Shown here: piece after piece, positions 8,428 through 16,932 of the stretch
How positions within the stretch are numbered: position 1 is the stretch's first letter
Layout: each line of letters opens with the position of its first letter
NCBI GenBank assembly: GCA_007748055.1
Contig: CP036279.1
Location: forward strand, 2,232,001-2,296,000
DNA from: Kolteria novifilia
Lineage (GTDB): Bacteria; Planctomycetota; Planctomycetia; Kolteriales; Kolteriaceae
Direction of reading: 5' to 3'
DNA: 64,000 nucleotides
The notes under the pieces: model-generated
Told to the model about the DNA's origin: nothing
Databases searched by the model: none
What the model saw: the letters and a program-made list of their open reading frames with translations, nothing else
Program-made: the position numbers and the translations under genes

Positions 8428-10404
8428 GTGACTCAGGCCGTTGTGACGCATGAAGCCGAACCCACGCGACCGGAGACGCTCGAGCGTCAACCGATCATGA
8501 CGGGAACGCCCACCTGCGCGTCGATCACCGAACAGGTCTGCGCGATCGTCGAGCGGCCTGCCTCGGCGTGGTGGATGCCGGCGTTCAGCGTCAGCACGCT
8601 CTTGCTCGCGCTGTGCGGCTTCGCGGCGCTCTACTTGATCACCACCGGCGTCGGCGTCTGGGGACTCAACAGCCCCGTCGGCTGGGCGTTCGACATCACC
8701 AACTTCGTCTTCTGGGTCGGCATCGGCCATGCCGGCACCCTGATCTCCGCGATTTTGCTCCTCTTCCGGCAGCGGTGGCGCAACAGCATCAACCGCTTCG
8801 CCGAGGCGATGACGATTTTCGCGGTCGCGTGCGCGGGGCTCTTTCCCTTGATCCACGTCGGCCGCATCTGGATGGTCTGGTTCCTCGCGCCGGTTCCCAA
8901 CGCCAACGCGATTTGGCCGAACTTCCGCAGCCCGCTGTTGTGGGATGTCTTCGCGGTCAGCACATACGCGACCGTCTCGACGCTCTTTTGGTTCGTCGGC
9001 CTGGTGCCCGACTTCGCGACCTTGCGCGACCGGGCGACGACGCCGCTGAAGCGTTGGTCGTACGGTATCCTCTCGCTCGGGTGGCGCGGTTCGGCACGCC
9101 ATTGGCTCAACTACGAGACCGCGTACCTGCTGCTCGCCGGCCTATCGACCCCGCTGGTGCTCAGCGTTCATACCGTCGTCAGCTTCGACTTCGCGACCTC
9201 GGTGATTCCGGGTTGGCATACGACGATCTTCCCGCCGTATTTCGTCGCGGGGGCGATCTTTTCCGGCTTCGGCATGGTGCTGACGTTGATGATCCCGGCG
9301 CGGCAGCTCTTCCACTTCGAGAACCTGGTGACCGATCGTCACCTCGATTTCATGTGCCAGGTCCTGATGGCGACCGGCATGATCGTTGGCTACGCCTACG
9401 CGATGGAATTCTTCACCGCGTGGTACAGCGCCAATCCCTATGAGCAGTTCACGTTCATCAACCGTGCGCTCGGGCCGTACTGGTGGGCGTACTGGATCAT
9501 GGTCTCCTGCAACGTCCTGACGCCGCAGGTCTTCTGGTTCAAGTCGTTGCGCAACCGGCCGTGGTTCATCTTCGGGATCTCGATCTTGGTGAACGTCGGC
9601 ATGTGGTTCGAGCGGTTCGTCATCATCGTGACGAGTCTGCACCGCGATTTTTTGCCGTCGAGCTGGGGCTACTTCATCCCGACCTGGGTCGACTTCGCCC
9701 AGTTCATCGGCAGTTTCGGGCTCTTCTTCACGCTCTTTCTGCTCTTCATTCGCGTCGCCCCGATGATCACGATCTTCGAGGTCAAAACGCTGCTGCCGGA
9801 AGCCGACCCGCACTCGCAGCGTGAGCCGACCCCGCCGGTCGAAGGGGAAGCCGATCCGCTGCCGACCGATGGATCGTTTGTTCCCGGGTTGCTGGCTCGT
9901 TACGAGAGTGCGAGCGACTTGTACGCGGCGTGCAAGAAGGCCAAGGCGGCGGGCTACAAGCACTTTGACGCGTACTCGCCCTTTCCGATTCACGGGCTCG
10001 AGAAGGCGATGGGCCTCGGCAAGTCGAAGCTCCCTCCCATGGTCCTTGTCGCGGGGGTCAGTGGCGCCTTGCTGGCGCTGGTGGGAATGCTCTGGGTCAA
10101 CACGGTCGAGTATCCGCTGATCACGGCGGGCAAGCCCTACGGCGCGATCGAGCCGCTGATTCCGATTGTCTTCGAAGTGACGATTCTCTTCTCGGCGTTC
10201 GCGGCGGTCTTGGGCATGTTCGCGCTCAACGGGCTGCCTCGCTACCATCATCGCGTCTTCGAGAAGGAGATCTTCAAGCGGTCGATGGACGACGGCTTCT
10301 TCCTGATGCTCGACACGCGCGATCATTGTTTTGATGCTCGGGAAGCGCTCAAGCTAATGCGCGAGTCGGGCGGACGTGACGTATGCGTCCTCGATCGGAA
10401 GTAG
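8428..10404 (+). CDS. actCD: Fused alternative complex III subunits C and D
   Basis: This 658-residue membrane protein has two parts. Residues 1 to about 465 form an NrfD/PsrC-like ten-helix quinol-binding protein (ActC). Examples of its helices and loops are [36 protein letters not shown] and [17 protein letters not shown]-like. From about 490 the sequence matches the DUF3341 subunit ActD, with [20 protein letters not shown], the conserved [14 protein letters not shown], and two helices near [17 protein letters not shown] and [18 protein letters not shown]. In the best-known ACIII complexes these are separate proteins; here one frame runs through both. The GTG start follows GAGGATCGAAGAAC. 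ActC is the quinone-interacting partner of ActB. Confidence 0.9.
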   Translation: MTQAVVTHEAEPTRPETLERQPIMTGTPTCASITEQVCAIVERPASAWWMPAFSVSTLLLALCGFAALYLITTGVGVWGLNSPVGWAFDITNFVFWVGIGHAGTLISAILLLFRQRWRNSINRFAEAMTIFAVACAGLFPLIHVGRIWMVWFLAPVPNANAIWPNFRSPLLWDVFAVSTYATVSTLFWFVGLVPDFATLRDRATTPLKRWSYGILSLGWRGSARHWLNYETAYLLLAGLSTPLVLSVHTVVSFDFATSVIPGWHTTIFPPYFVAGAIFSGFGMVLTLMIPARQLFHFENLVTDRHLDFMCQVLMATGMIVGYAYAMEFFTAWYSANPYEQFTFINRALGPYWWAYWIMVSCNVLTPQVFWFKSLRNRPWFIFGISILVNVGMWFERFVIIVTSLHRDFLPSSWGYFIPTWVDFAQFIGSFGLFFTLFLLFIRVAPMITIFEVKTLLPEADPHSQREPTPPVEGEADPLPTDGSFVPGLLARYESASDLYAACKKAKAAGYKHFDAYSPFPIHGLEKAMGLGKSKLPPMVLVAGVSGALLALVGMLWVNTVEYPLITAGKPYGAIEPLIPIVFEVTILFSAFAAVLGMFALNGLPRYHHRVFEKEIFKRSMDDGFFLMLDTRDHCFDAREALKLMRESGGRDVCVLDRK

Positions 10405-10460
10405 GAGTGATCACGTTGACTGAGTCGTTGGAATTCGCTGCGACGGCGGAGAGGTAAACC

Positions 10461-11123
10461 GTGCTTCGCGTGCTCTTGATCTTTGGCGCCCTGGTGGCCG
10501 TGATCGTTGGGATCCTCGGCTTTCGGGGGCATCTCGGCCCAGGCCGGCCGCTGATGGTCTTCTTCGACATGGACTTCCAGCCGAAGTACCAGCCGCAGGG
10601 CCAGAGCGCTTTCTTCAGCGACGGCCGGGCGCAGCGAACCCCGCCGACCGGAACGGTCGCGTTCGGGGGGGCGGACTTTTTCGGCGATGCCGGCGCGCCG
10701 ACGACGAACCCCGACTTCCTGCAGGCCGACGACGTTTTCTATCGGGGCAAGGAGGGGGAAACGTACGTCAAGCGGAGCCCGGTGTCGACCGACATGCCCC
10801 TGCTGCGAACGGGGCGTCAACAGTATGGCATCTACTGCGCGGTCTGCCATGGACCCAGCGGGCGCGGCAACGGCATCCTCACCGAGTACGGATTCGTCGA
10901 GATCGCCAAGTTGACCGATCCCCGAGTCCGGTCGATGCCCGATGGCCAGATCTATCACACCATCGCCAACGGCAAGGGCCTTATGAATGGCTACGGCCAC
11001 CAAATCCCTCCAGCCGAACGCTGGGCGGTGGTGGCCTACGTTAGAGCGCTACAATGGAGTCAGAACGCCAGCATGGACGACGTCCCCACACAGTTTCGCG
11101 CGGAGCTTGAGAAGGGTGAGTAA
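10461..11123 (+). CDS. actE: Alternative complex III subunit E, monoheme cytochrome c
   Basis: This 220-residue protein has an N-terminal hydrophobic anchor (LRVLLIFGALVAVIVGILGF) and a periplasmic cytochrome c domain. The heme site is CAVCH near residue 131. A plausible distal Met ligand lies in NGKGLMNGYGHQIP, followed by the typical C-terminal helix ERWAVVAYVRALQ. Size, single heme and position after ActD fit ActE. The GTG start at 10461 follows GGAGAGG. Its end overlaps the actF start by 8 bases. It is expected to be an electron exit point of ACIII. Confidence 0.9.
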   Translation: MLRVLLIFGALVAVIVGILGFRGHLGPGRPLMVFFDMDFQPKYQPQGQSAFFSDGRAQRTPPTGTVAFGGADFFGDAGAPTTNPDFLQADDVFYRGKEGETYVKRSPVSTDMPLLRTGRQQYGIYCAVCHGPSGRGNGILTEYGFVEIAKLTDPRVRSMPDGQIYHTIANGKGLMNGYGHQIPPAERWAVVAYVRALQWSQNASMDDVPTQFRAELEKGE

Positions 11124-12318
11124 GACCGACACCGTCAGCGATGTCAACGTCCGGCTCGACCCCGCGCATGTCGCCCGGGCGCGAGTCATCTTGGGCGGCG
11201 TCTTTCTCGGCGCGGCGGCCCTCAGCGCGATCGGCTGGCTCTTCTGGGCCCAGTCCTTCTACGTGTCGTATCTGATCGGATTTCTCTTCGCGCTGTCGAT
11301 CGCTCTGGGGGCGCTCTTTTGGGTCTTGATCCACCACCTCGTCGATGCGGCCTGGTCGGTCGTCGTGCGCCGGCCGATGGAGTTCCTGACCGCGAGCCTT
11401 CCCTATGTGGGGATCTTCTTCATGCCGATTGTCTTCGGCATGGGCTGGATCTTCCCCTGGGCGGGCGCGGAGGTCGATGTCGCGACCCACTTTGTTCCCG
11501 AGAAGCGAGCTTTCCTCAACACGCCGTTCTTTCTCTTGCGAGCGGTCTTTTACTTCGTCGTCTGGGCCTACCTCGCCCGACGGGCGATCGCCCCCTCGTG
11601 GCGGCAGGACGAATCGGGCGACGTGGGAGAAACCCTCTCGCTCCGCAGGATCGCGCCGGTGGGCCTAATCTTGCTCGGCGTGACAAGCACCTTCGCGTCG
11701 ATCGACTGGATCATGTCGCTCGAGCCCGACTGGTTCTCGACGATCTTCGGCGTCTACTTCTGGTCGGGAGCGATCGTGGCGTCGCTGTCGATGATCACGT
11801 TGATGGTCCTCTGTCTGCGGCAGATCCCGAAGTACCACGCGATCGTCACCGAGGAACACCTGCACGATCTTGGGAAGTTGCTCTTCGGCTTTGTCGTCTT
11901 TTGGGCGTACATCGCGTTTTCGCAGTACTTCCTCATCTGGTACGCGAACATCCCGGAGGAGACGGTCTGGTACATCCGCCGAACCGAGGGCCCGTGGGGG
12001 TTGATCGCCGTGGCGGTCGGGATCGGGAACTTCGTCGTGCCGTTTTGCCTGCTACTGCGGCGCGACGCCAAGCGTTCGGTCTGGATTCTCGGCTTCAGTG
12101 CCGCCTGGCTGCTCGGCTTTCACTGGCTCGATCTCTACTGGCAGATCGAACCGGTCTACCGCCCCGAGGGCCCGGTCTTCTCGCTGCTGGACATCGTCAA
12201 TGTGGTGCTCTTTCTGTCGGCGGGAGCGTGGATGACGCTCGGGGTCGCCGATGGGCGTTCGCTGGTGCCGAAGCAAGACCCGCGACTTCAAGAATCCCTG
12301 GCCTTCGAGAACGTCTGA
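11116..12318 (+). CDS. actF: Alternative complex III subunit F, integral membrane protein
   Basis: This product of about 400 residues has roughly ten predicted membrane helices, including ILGGVFLGAAALSAIGWLF, YLIGFLFALSIALGALFWVLI and LLGFHWLDLYW. It resembles ActF, the second NrfD-like subunit of ACIII. The conserved-looking segments TSTFASIDWIMSLEPDWFST and FWAYIAFSQYFLIWYANIPEE are typical of the family. The GTG at 11116 overlaps the end of actE, and an earlier in-frame start at 10987 would lie wholly inside actE, so 11116 is chosen. ActF contributes to the membrane core beside ActC and may take part in proton handling, though this is not shown by the sequence. Confidence 0.9.
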   Translation: MSKTDTVSDVNVRLDPAHVARARVILGGVFLGAAALSAIGWLFWAQSFYVSYLIGFLFALSIALGALFWVLIHHLVDAAWSVVVRRPMEFLTASLPYVGIFFMPIVFGMGWIFPWAGAEVDVATHFVPEKRAFLNTPFFLLRAVFYFVVWAYLARRAIAPSWRQDESGDVGETLSLRRIAPVGLILLGVTSTFASIDWIMSLEPDWFSTIFGVYFWSGAIVASLSMITLMVLCLRQIPKYHAIVTEEHLHDLGKLLFGFVVFWAYIAFSQYFLIWYANIPEETVWYIRRTEGPWGLIAVAVGIGNFVVPFCLLLRRDAKRSVWILGFSAAWLLGFHWLDLYWQIEPVYRPEGPVFSLLDIVNVVLFLSAGAWMTLGVADGRSLVPKQDPRLQESLAFENV

Positions 12319-12357
12319 TCGGGGCCCGGTGCCTCCCCCTCTGAGGAGAAGGAAACG

Positions 12358-12939
12358 TTGAGCGACTCGCCGCCGATCGAGAACCGCCTACCGCACACGC
12401 GGCCGCTACTGACGATGATTGCGATCGCGGTCTGCTTGGGATTGGTCCTGCTGCTATTGGCGGCGATGTACTTGATCGCCGGGGCGGGAGGCGATGATGA
12501 CCGGCAGCGTGTCGAACAGATGCGGGGCAAGCTTCGCGAGTTGCGTCAGTCCGAGGCCGCGCGTCTCGAGGGTTATGGCTGGGTCAACAAGCAAGAGGGC
12601 GTCGTCCATATCCCGATCGAGCGAGCGATGACCTTGCTGGCCGAGGATCCCAAACGTTTTCCCGAGCCGCCCAAAGCGGCGCCGAAAGACTCGCCCAAAG
12701 CGGCGCCGAAAGACTCGCCCAAAGCGGCGTCGAAAGACTCGCCCAAAGCGGCGCCGAAAGACTCGCCCAAAGCGGCGCCGAAAGACTCGCCCAAAGCGGC
12801 GCCGAAAGACTCGCCCAAAGCGGCGTCGAAAGACTCGCCCAAAGCGGCGCCGAAAGAGGCCGAGAGGAAAGAGCCCACCGCCGCGAACAAGGATGACTCG
12901 AAGAAGGACGGCGACGAAGAGGCCGCCACGGAGAAGTAG
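12358..12939 (+). CDS. Membrane-anchored low-complexity protein in respiratory operon
   Basis: This 193-residue protein has a cytoplasmic N-terminus of about 17 residues and one membrane helix (LLTMIAIAVCLGLVLLLLAAMYLI). A short periplasmic region follows, containing GYGWVNKQEGVVHIPIERAM and LLAEDPKRFPEPP. The last 85 residues are low complexity: eight copies of an eight-residue unit (PKAAPKDS with two Ser variants), then a Lys/Glu-rich tail. The short GYGWV...IPIERAM region is the only part that looks conserved; it resembles small proteins found beside ACIII and oxidase genes in related bacteria (from memory). The start is TTG after AGGAGAAGG. A role in assembly of the neighbouring complexes is inferred from position only. 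Confidence 0.75.
   Translation: MSDSPPIENRLPHTRPLLTMIAIAVCLGLVLLLLAAMYLIAGAGGDDDRQRVEQMRGKLRELRQSEAARLEGYGWVNKQEGVVHIPIERAMTLLAEDPKRFPEPPKAAPKDSPKAAPKDSPKAASKDSPKAAPKDSPKAAPKDSPKAAPKDSPKAASKDSPKAAPKEAERKEPTAANKDDSKKDGDEEAATEK
12670..12861 (+). repeat. Eight 24-bp tandem repeats
   Basis: Eight nearly identical 24-bp units encode PKAAPKDS or PKAASKDS; the last unit ends in EA. Identity at the DNA level suggests recent slippage, and copy number probably varies between strains. Confidence 0.92.
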
Positions 12940-13050
12940 GGTGGTCCTGTGGCCCACCACGAGAATCGGTGTCCCCCTTGTCCAAGGGGGAGGACTTTTT
13001 GATCCCCCTTGTCCAAGGGGGAGAAGGGAAGCCGGGCCTGTGGCCCATTA
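12935..13050. repeat. Dispersed repeat family C, copy before ccoS
   Basis: The parts are arranged as at 8209-8385: GTAGGGTGG...GTGGCCCACC, then two perfect hairpins CCCCCTTGTCCAAGGGGG at 12973-12990 and 13004-13021 separated by a short T run. It ends with GAGAAGGGAAGCCGGGCCTGTGGCCCATT. It sits inside the operon and divides the ACIII genes from the oxidase genes. The first hairpin followed by CTTTTT could work as a partial terminator. Confidence 0.75.
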
Positions 13051-13078
13051 GAGGAAACTGGGAGATACGGATCGATCG

Positions 13079-13357
13079 ATGCACGCCGTCTACTGGGTGA
13101 TCTACGGAACGGTGATCCTCTTCGGAGTGACGGTGGTCGCCGCCTTTGTCTGGGCGATACGGACCCACCAGTTCCAGAAGTTCCAGCAAGGGGCGGTGTC
13201 GATCTTCGATCCGGACGAGCCGGTCGGCGAGATGACCGATGGCTTTCCGGGCGAGAGTGGCCCGCCACCGGAAGTGCTCGACTGCGATCAGGACGAGTTG
13301 AGCAAACTCGATCCACCAGACCCGACCGTGAAAGGAACTTCAATTCGTCATGAGTGA
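13079..13357 (+). CDS. ccoS: CcoS-like cbb3 oxidase assembly protein
   Basis: This 92-residue protein has one N-terminal membrane helix (VIYGTVILFGVTVVAAFVWAI) followed directly by RTHQFQKFQQGAVSIFDPDEP. That pattern, a helix ending in W-A-hydrophobic-R/K then QF and a short acidic segment, is typical of CcoS, a small factor needed for cofactor insertion into cbb3 oxidases. The C-terminal extension of about 45 acidic residues is longer than usual. It overlaps ccoN by 8 bases, which supports the functional link. The call rests on the short motif plus context. Confidence 0.72.
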   Translation: MHAVYWVIYGTVILFGVTVVAAFVWAIRTHQFQKFQQGAVSIFDPDEPVGEMTDGFPGESGPPPEVLDCDQDELSKLDPPDPTVKGTSIRHE

Positions 13358-14843
13358 CGCTGTCGCCGCGACCGTCGAATGGACCCCCGAGAAACGCCGC
13401 GCGTATTTCGCTCGCGAGCGCGCGGGCATCGATGCGTCGACCCGGCTGCCCGTCTTGACCTTCTTTGCCGCGTCGGTCTTCTGGCTCCTTGTCGGAACCA
13501 CGCTGGCGATCATCGCGTCGGTGAAGATGCACTGGCCCGAATTTCTCGAGTCCTTCTCTTGGCTGACCTTCGGACGGGCCCGTTCGGCCCATCTCGACAC
13601 CATGGCCTATGGCTGGACGGCCCAAGTCGGCCTAGGCGTCTCTCTCTGGCTGATCGCACGACTGGCGCGGGCGCCGCTTCGCTGGCCCAGGCTCCTCGTC
13701 GGCGCCGCGGGACTCTGGAATGCCGCCGTCCTCGCGGGAGCCATTGGTGTCCTCGGTGGGCAGATGCAGTCGGTCGAGTGGCTCGAGTTTCCTCCTTTCG
13801 TCGCGCCGCTACTGGCGCTGGCGTTCGTCGTCATCGCGATGAGCGCGCTGACGACCTTCGGGGACCGGCAAGAGGGCCACATCTACGTCTCGCAGTGGTA
13901 TCTCTTCGGGGCGCTTTTCTGGTTCCCTTGGCTCTACGTCGTCGCGAACGTACTGATTCTTTTTCAGCCGGTGCGCGGTGTCCTGCAGGCCTCGGTCAAC
14001 TGGTGGTTCGCCCACAACTACTTGGGCCTCTACTTGACGCCGATCGGACTCGCGTCGGCGTACTACTTGATACCGAAGGTGATCGGCCGGCCGGTCTACA
14101 GCTATTACTTGAGTATCATCGGCTTTTGGGCGCTCGCCTTCTTCTACAACTCCGCGGGCATTCACCACCTGATCGGCGGGCCGATGCCCGCGTGGCTGAT
14201 CACGTACTCGATCGTCGCGAGCGTGATGATGCTCATTCCGGTTGGTACCGTCGCCATCAACCATCACATGACGACGGTGAACCACTTTCGGCTCGTCCTC
14301 TACAGCCCGACGCTGCGGTTCATCGTCTTTGGAGCGATGAGCTACACGGCGGTGAGTGTTCAAGGCGCGCTTCAATCGCTGCGGACTGTCAACGAGGTCA
14401 GCCACTTCACGCACTACACCGTCGCGCACGCTCACTTAGGCGTTTACGCCTTTTTCACGATGACGATGTTTGGCAGCCTCTACTACATCGTGCCGCGGCT
14501 CACCAAATGGGAGTGGGCGTCGGCCCGGCTGATCCGGCTTCACTTTTGGATGACCGCCGGCGGCATCATGCTCTATTTCCTCTCGCTGACATGGGCAGGA
14601 TGGTATCAAGGACAGATGCTCAATGACGCCAATGTCCCGTTCATGGATATCGTCAAATACACGCTGCCATACCTTCGTACGCGCTCGATCGCCGCGGTGA
14701 TGTTGGCGGTGGGACACCTCGTCTTCGCGTACCTGTTTGTCTTGAACTTGCTTCACAGGGGAGAGCCGCGACGTGATCCGACGATCCTTGGCGACGTCAA
14801 GGAATACCGCGACATGATCGGGTCGGAAGGAGCGCCGCAATGA
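13350..14843 (+). CDS. ccoN: cbb3-type cytochrome c oxidase subunit I
   Basis: This 497-residue protein has about twelve membrane helices. It carries the histidine ligands expected of heme-copper oxidase subunit I: an early His in RSAHLDTMAYGW (low-spin heme), HNYLG in the middle, the Cu-B pair in NHHMTTVNH, and the double His region HFTHYTVAHAHLGVYAFF. The sequence style is that of the cbb3 (C-type) family. It reduces oxygen to water in the membrane. The ATG at 13350 overlaps ccoS, and its stop overlaps the ccoO start as ATGA. Nitric oxide reductase NorB is a relative, but the CcoO/CcoS neighbours favour the oxidase. Confidence 0.92.
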   Translation: MSDAVAATVEWTPEKRRAYFARERAGIDASTRLPVLTFFAASVFWLLVGTTLAIIASVKMHWPEFLESFSWLTFGRARSAHLDTMAYGWTAQVGLGVSLWLIARLARAPLRWPRLLVGAAGLWNAAVLAGAIGVLGGQMQSVEWLEFPPFVAPLLALAFVVIAMSALTTFGDRQEGHIYVSQWYLFGALFWFPWLYVVANVLILFQPVRGVLQASVNWWFAHNYLGLYLTPIGLASAYYLIPKVIGRPVYSYYLSIIGFWALAFFYNSAGIHHLIGGPMPAWLITYSIVASVMMLIPVGTVAINHHMTTVNHFRLVLYSPTLRFIVFGAMSYTAVSVQGALQSLRTVNEVSHFTHYTVAHAHLGVYAFFTMTMFGSLYYIVPRLTKWEWASARLIRLHFWMTAGGIMLYFLSLTWAGWYQGQMLNDANVPFMDIVKYTLPYLRTRSIAAVMLAVGHLVFAYLFVLNLLHRGEPRRDPTILGDVKEYRDMIGSEGAPQ

Positions 14844-15454
14844 ATCATGGCCCGCTGATCTTCCTCGGCGTCTTCTTCACGTTCGCCTCGAGCTGGTTGG
14901 CGCTCGTCTTCACGCCCTACGTGCAGCTCCAGCACCTCACGGCGGCCAAGTCCGGGGAGACCGCATCGAGCTACCCGCGACCGATCGCCGGGCTCGCGCT
15001 GGTCGGACAACGCGTCTACTCACGCGACGGCTGCATGTACTGCCATACGCAGCAAGTTCGTCCAGAGGGTTTTGGGGCGGACTTCGAGCGAGGATGGGGG
15101 CCGCGGCGAACGGTCGCACGCGACTACATTTACGACCGACCAGTGATGCTCGGGACGATGCGGACCGGCCCCGATCTCGCGAACATCGGCGTGCGGCAGC
15201 CGAGCGTCGAGTGGCATCACCTTCACCTCTACAATCCGCGGATCACCTCGCCGGGCTCGATCATGCCCTCCTACGCGTTCCTCTACCGGAAGCAAAAGAT
15301 CGTCGGCCAACCCTCCGACGACGCCCTTGAGCTTCCCGAGGAGTACGCCATCGAACCGGGCTACGAGATCGTCCCGACGGAGGAAGCCCGAGCGCTCGTG
15401 GCGTATCTTCTCAGGCAAGATCGAACCTATCCCCTCCCGGAGGCGGAGCAGTGA
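14840..15454 (+). CDS. ccoO: cbb3-type oxidase subunit II, monoheme cytochrome c
   Basis: This 204-residue protein has one N-terminal anchor (GPLIFLGVFFTFASSWLALVF) and a periplasmic heme-binding domain. The CMYCH site lies in the context CMYCHTQQVRPEG, a signature of CcoO. Further family features are the motif YDRPVMLGTMRTGPDLANIG and the likely Met ligand in ITSPGSIMPSYAFL. It overlaps ccoN by four bases and the following cytochrome by four. It passes electrons to the low-spin heme of CcoN. Confidence 0.93.
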   Translation: MNHGPLIFLGVFFTFASSWLALVFTPYVQLQHLTAAKSGETASSYPRPIAGLALVGQRVYSRDGCMYCHTQQVRPEGFGADFERGWGPRRTVARDYIYDRPVMLGTMRTGPDLANIGVRQPSVEWHHLHLYNPRITSPGSIMPSYAFLYRKQKIVGQPSDDALELPEEYAIEPGYEIVPTEEARALVAYLLRQDRTYPLPEAEQ

Positions 15455-16227
15455 GTCTTTCCGATCAAGACCTGATGCCCGAACCCGAACCGAACGAGAT
15501 GGACCCGAGCAAGCAACGTCGGGAGACGGGCGAGCCGTTCAACGTTCAGGATCTCCACGCCCCGATCATTCGCGAACAGGCCGAGCCCCGCGACGGCTTC
15601 GAACCGGTGCCGCCCTGGATGTCGATCTTCTACGGCATTCTCCTCTTCTGGGGTGGTGCTTACATGGCTCTCTATAGCGGCGGATTCCGTCCGGACGTCT
15701 ACAACGAAAAAGCGATCTACTTCGGAAAGCCCCCCGGCGGGGCCGACGAGAAGGCCGATCCGATCGCGGTGGGTCGGCGACTCTATACCGTCAACTGTGC
15801 GGCGTGCCATCAAGCGTCGGGGCAGGGGGCGGCCGGCAAGTTCCCACCGCTCGCCGGTTCGGAATGGGTGCTCGGATCGCCGTCGGTGTTGGGGCGAATC
15901 CTCCTCAACGGGCTTCAGGGACCGGTGAGCGTCAAAGGGGAGACGTACAACGGCAACATGCCCGCTTTTGGTGGCCGCCTCAAGGATGACGAGATCGCAT
16001 CGATTCTTTCGTTCATCCGTCAGGAGTGGGGCAACTCGGCCCCCGCGATCACACCCGAGCAGATTGCCTTCATCCGCGACGCGGTCGGTAGTCGATCGGA
16101 TCCCTGGTCCGCGGACGCGCTCCAGTCCCTTCCCGCGGAGGAACTTCCAGGGGGAGACGCCGCCGCGAAGGAGGAGAATTCGTCCACCGAGGGATCGACC
16201 AAGAAAGAGTCCTCGGGCGGGACATAA
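15451..16227 (+). CDS. ccoP: CcoP-like membrane monoheme cytochrome c
   Basis: This 258-residue protein has a soluble N-terminus of about 50 residues and a single membrane helix (WMSIFYGILLFWGGAYMAL). A cytochrome c domain follows, with CAACH near residue 118 and the probable Met ligand in NGNMPAFGG. Classical CcoP has two hemes; only one CxxCH is present here, so this is a reduced or alternative third subunit. The C-terminal 40 residues are Ser/Glu/Lys-rich. It starts with GTG, overlapping the ccoO stop. It is the last gene of the block and is followed by a long repeat region. The symbol is assigned by position and is less certain than ccoN or ccoO. Confidence 0.75.
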   Translation: MSLSDQDLMPEPEPNEMDPSKQRRETGEPFNVQDLHAPIIREQAEPRDGFEPVPPWMSIFYGILLFWGGAYMALYSGGFRPDVYNEKAIYFGKPPGGADEKADPIAVGRRLYTVNCAACHQASGQGAAGKFPPLAGSEWVLGSPSVLGRILLNGLQGPVSVKGETYNGNMPAFGGRLKDDEIASILSFIRQEWGNSAPAITPEQIAFIRDAVGSRSDPWSADALQSLPAEELPGGDAAAKEENSSTEGSTKKESSGGT

Positions 16228-16243
16228 ACCACCATCTTCGAGT

Positions 16244-16932
16244 AGGGTGGGTCTTGACTCACCACGCGTTGGGTAAGCTTTGATGAACCGTTTGGGTGGG
16301 AGTTTTTCCGAGGCTTCTTGCGTGCTTCGCACGCCCAGGTAGCGGAGCAACCTGGGCTAGCCGAGAGTCAAGGTAGCGGAGCAGTTGGGCTAGCCGAGAG
16401 TCAAGGTAGCGGAGCAGTTGGGCTAGCCAAGAGTGAAGGTAGCGGAGCAACCTGGGCTAGCCGAGAGTGAAGATAGCGGAGCAACCAACCCTTTGAACAT
16501 CACCACCGAAAGGGAGCGATTCCCGGAAAGTGAGTGAAGAAGATTGGCAATGCCTCAGCCGCGAAGCGGCGCCGGTTAGTAGCCAGGGGTGACAACCCCT
16601 GGTGAACGAAGGATTTGAATCAAGCCCCGAAGGTGGCGCCGGTATCCTTCGAACGACCTGCGCCCCGTCGGGGCTTCGAGAATGGATCGGTTTCCATTCC
16701 AGGGGTTGCCACCCCTGGCTAGTAACCACTGCCGCTTCGCGGCTCAGGAGAGAATGCCGTCACTAGGAGACACCGGGGCGTCCTCCGGATCATCATCCTG
16801 CTTCATTTCCGAACGTTGCGTCTTGACTCATTCTGTTAGGCAAATTGCGAGCGGATGTTGAAAGGGTTGATTGACGAGCGACTTGGTCTAGCCAAGATTG
16901 AAGGTAGCGGAGCAGTTGGGCTAGCCGAACGC
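16244..16932. repeat. Direct long repeat, copy 1, with minisatellite units
   Basis: This is the first copy of a direct duplication of about 690 bases; the second starts at 16933. It begins with the family-C-like TAGGGTGGGTCTTGACTCACC. It then has several 33-34 bp units (GTAGCGGAGCAACCTGGGCT plus AGCCGAGAGT) from about 16338 to 16482. After these come unique palindromic parts: CCGCGAAGCGGC, CCAGGGGTGACAACCCCTGG at about 16583-16602, GCCCCGTCGGGGC, and CCAGGGGTTGCCACCCCTGG near 16700. No plausible gene is contained. Confidence 0.9.

Noticed and set aside
16338-16482. Possible CRISPR array (regular 33-34 bp units)
   Set aside because: The units are contiguous with no unique spacers and no cas genes nearby, so this is a minisatellite.
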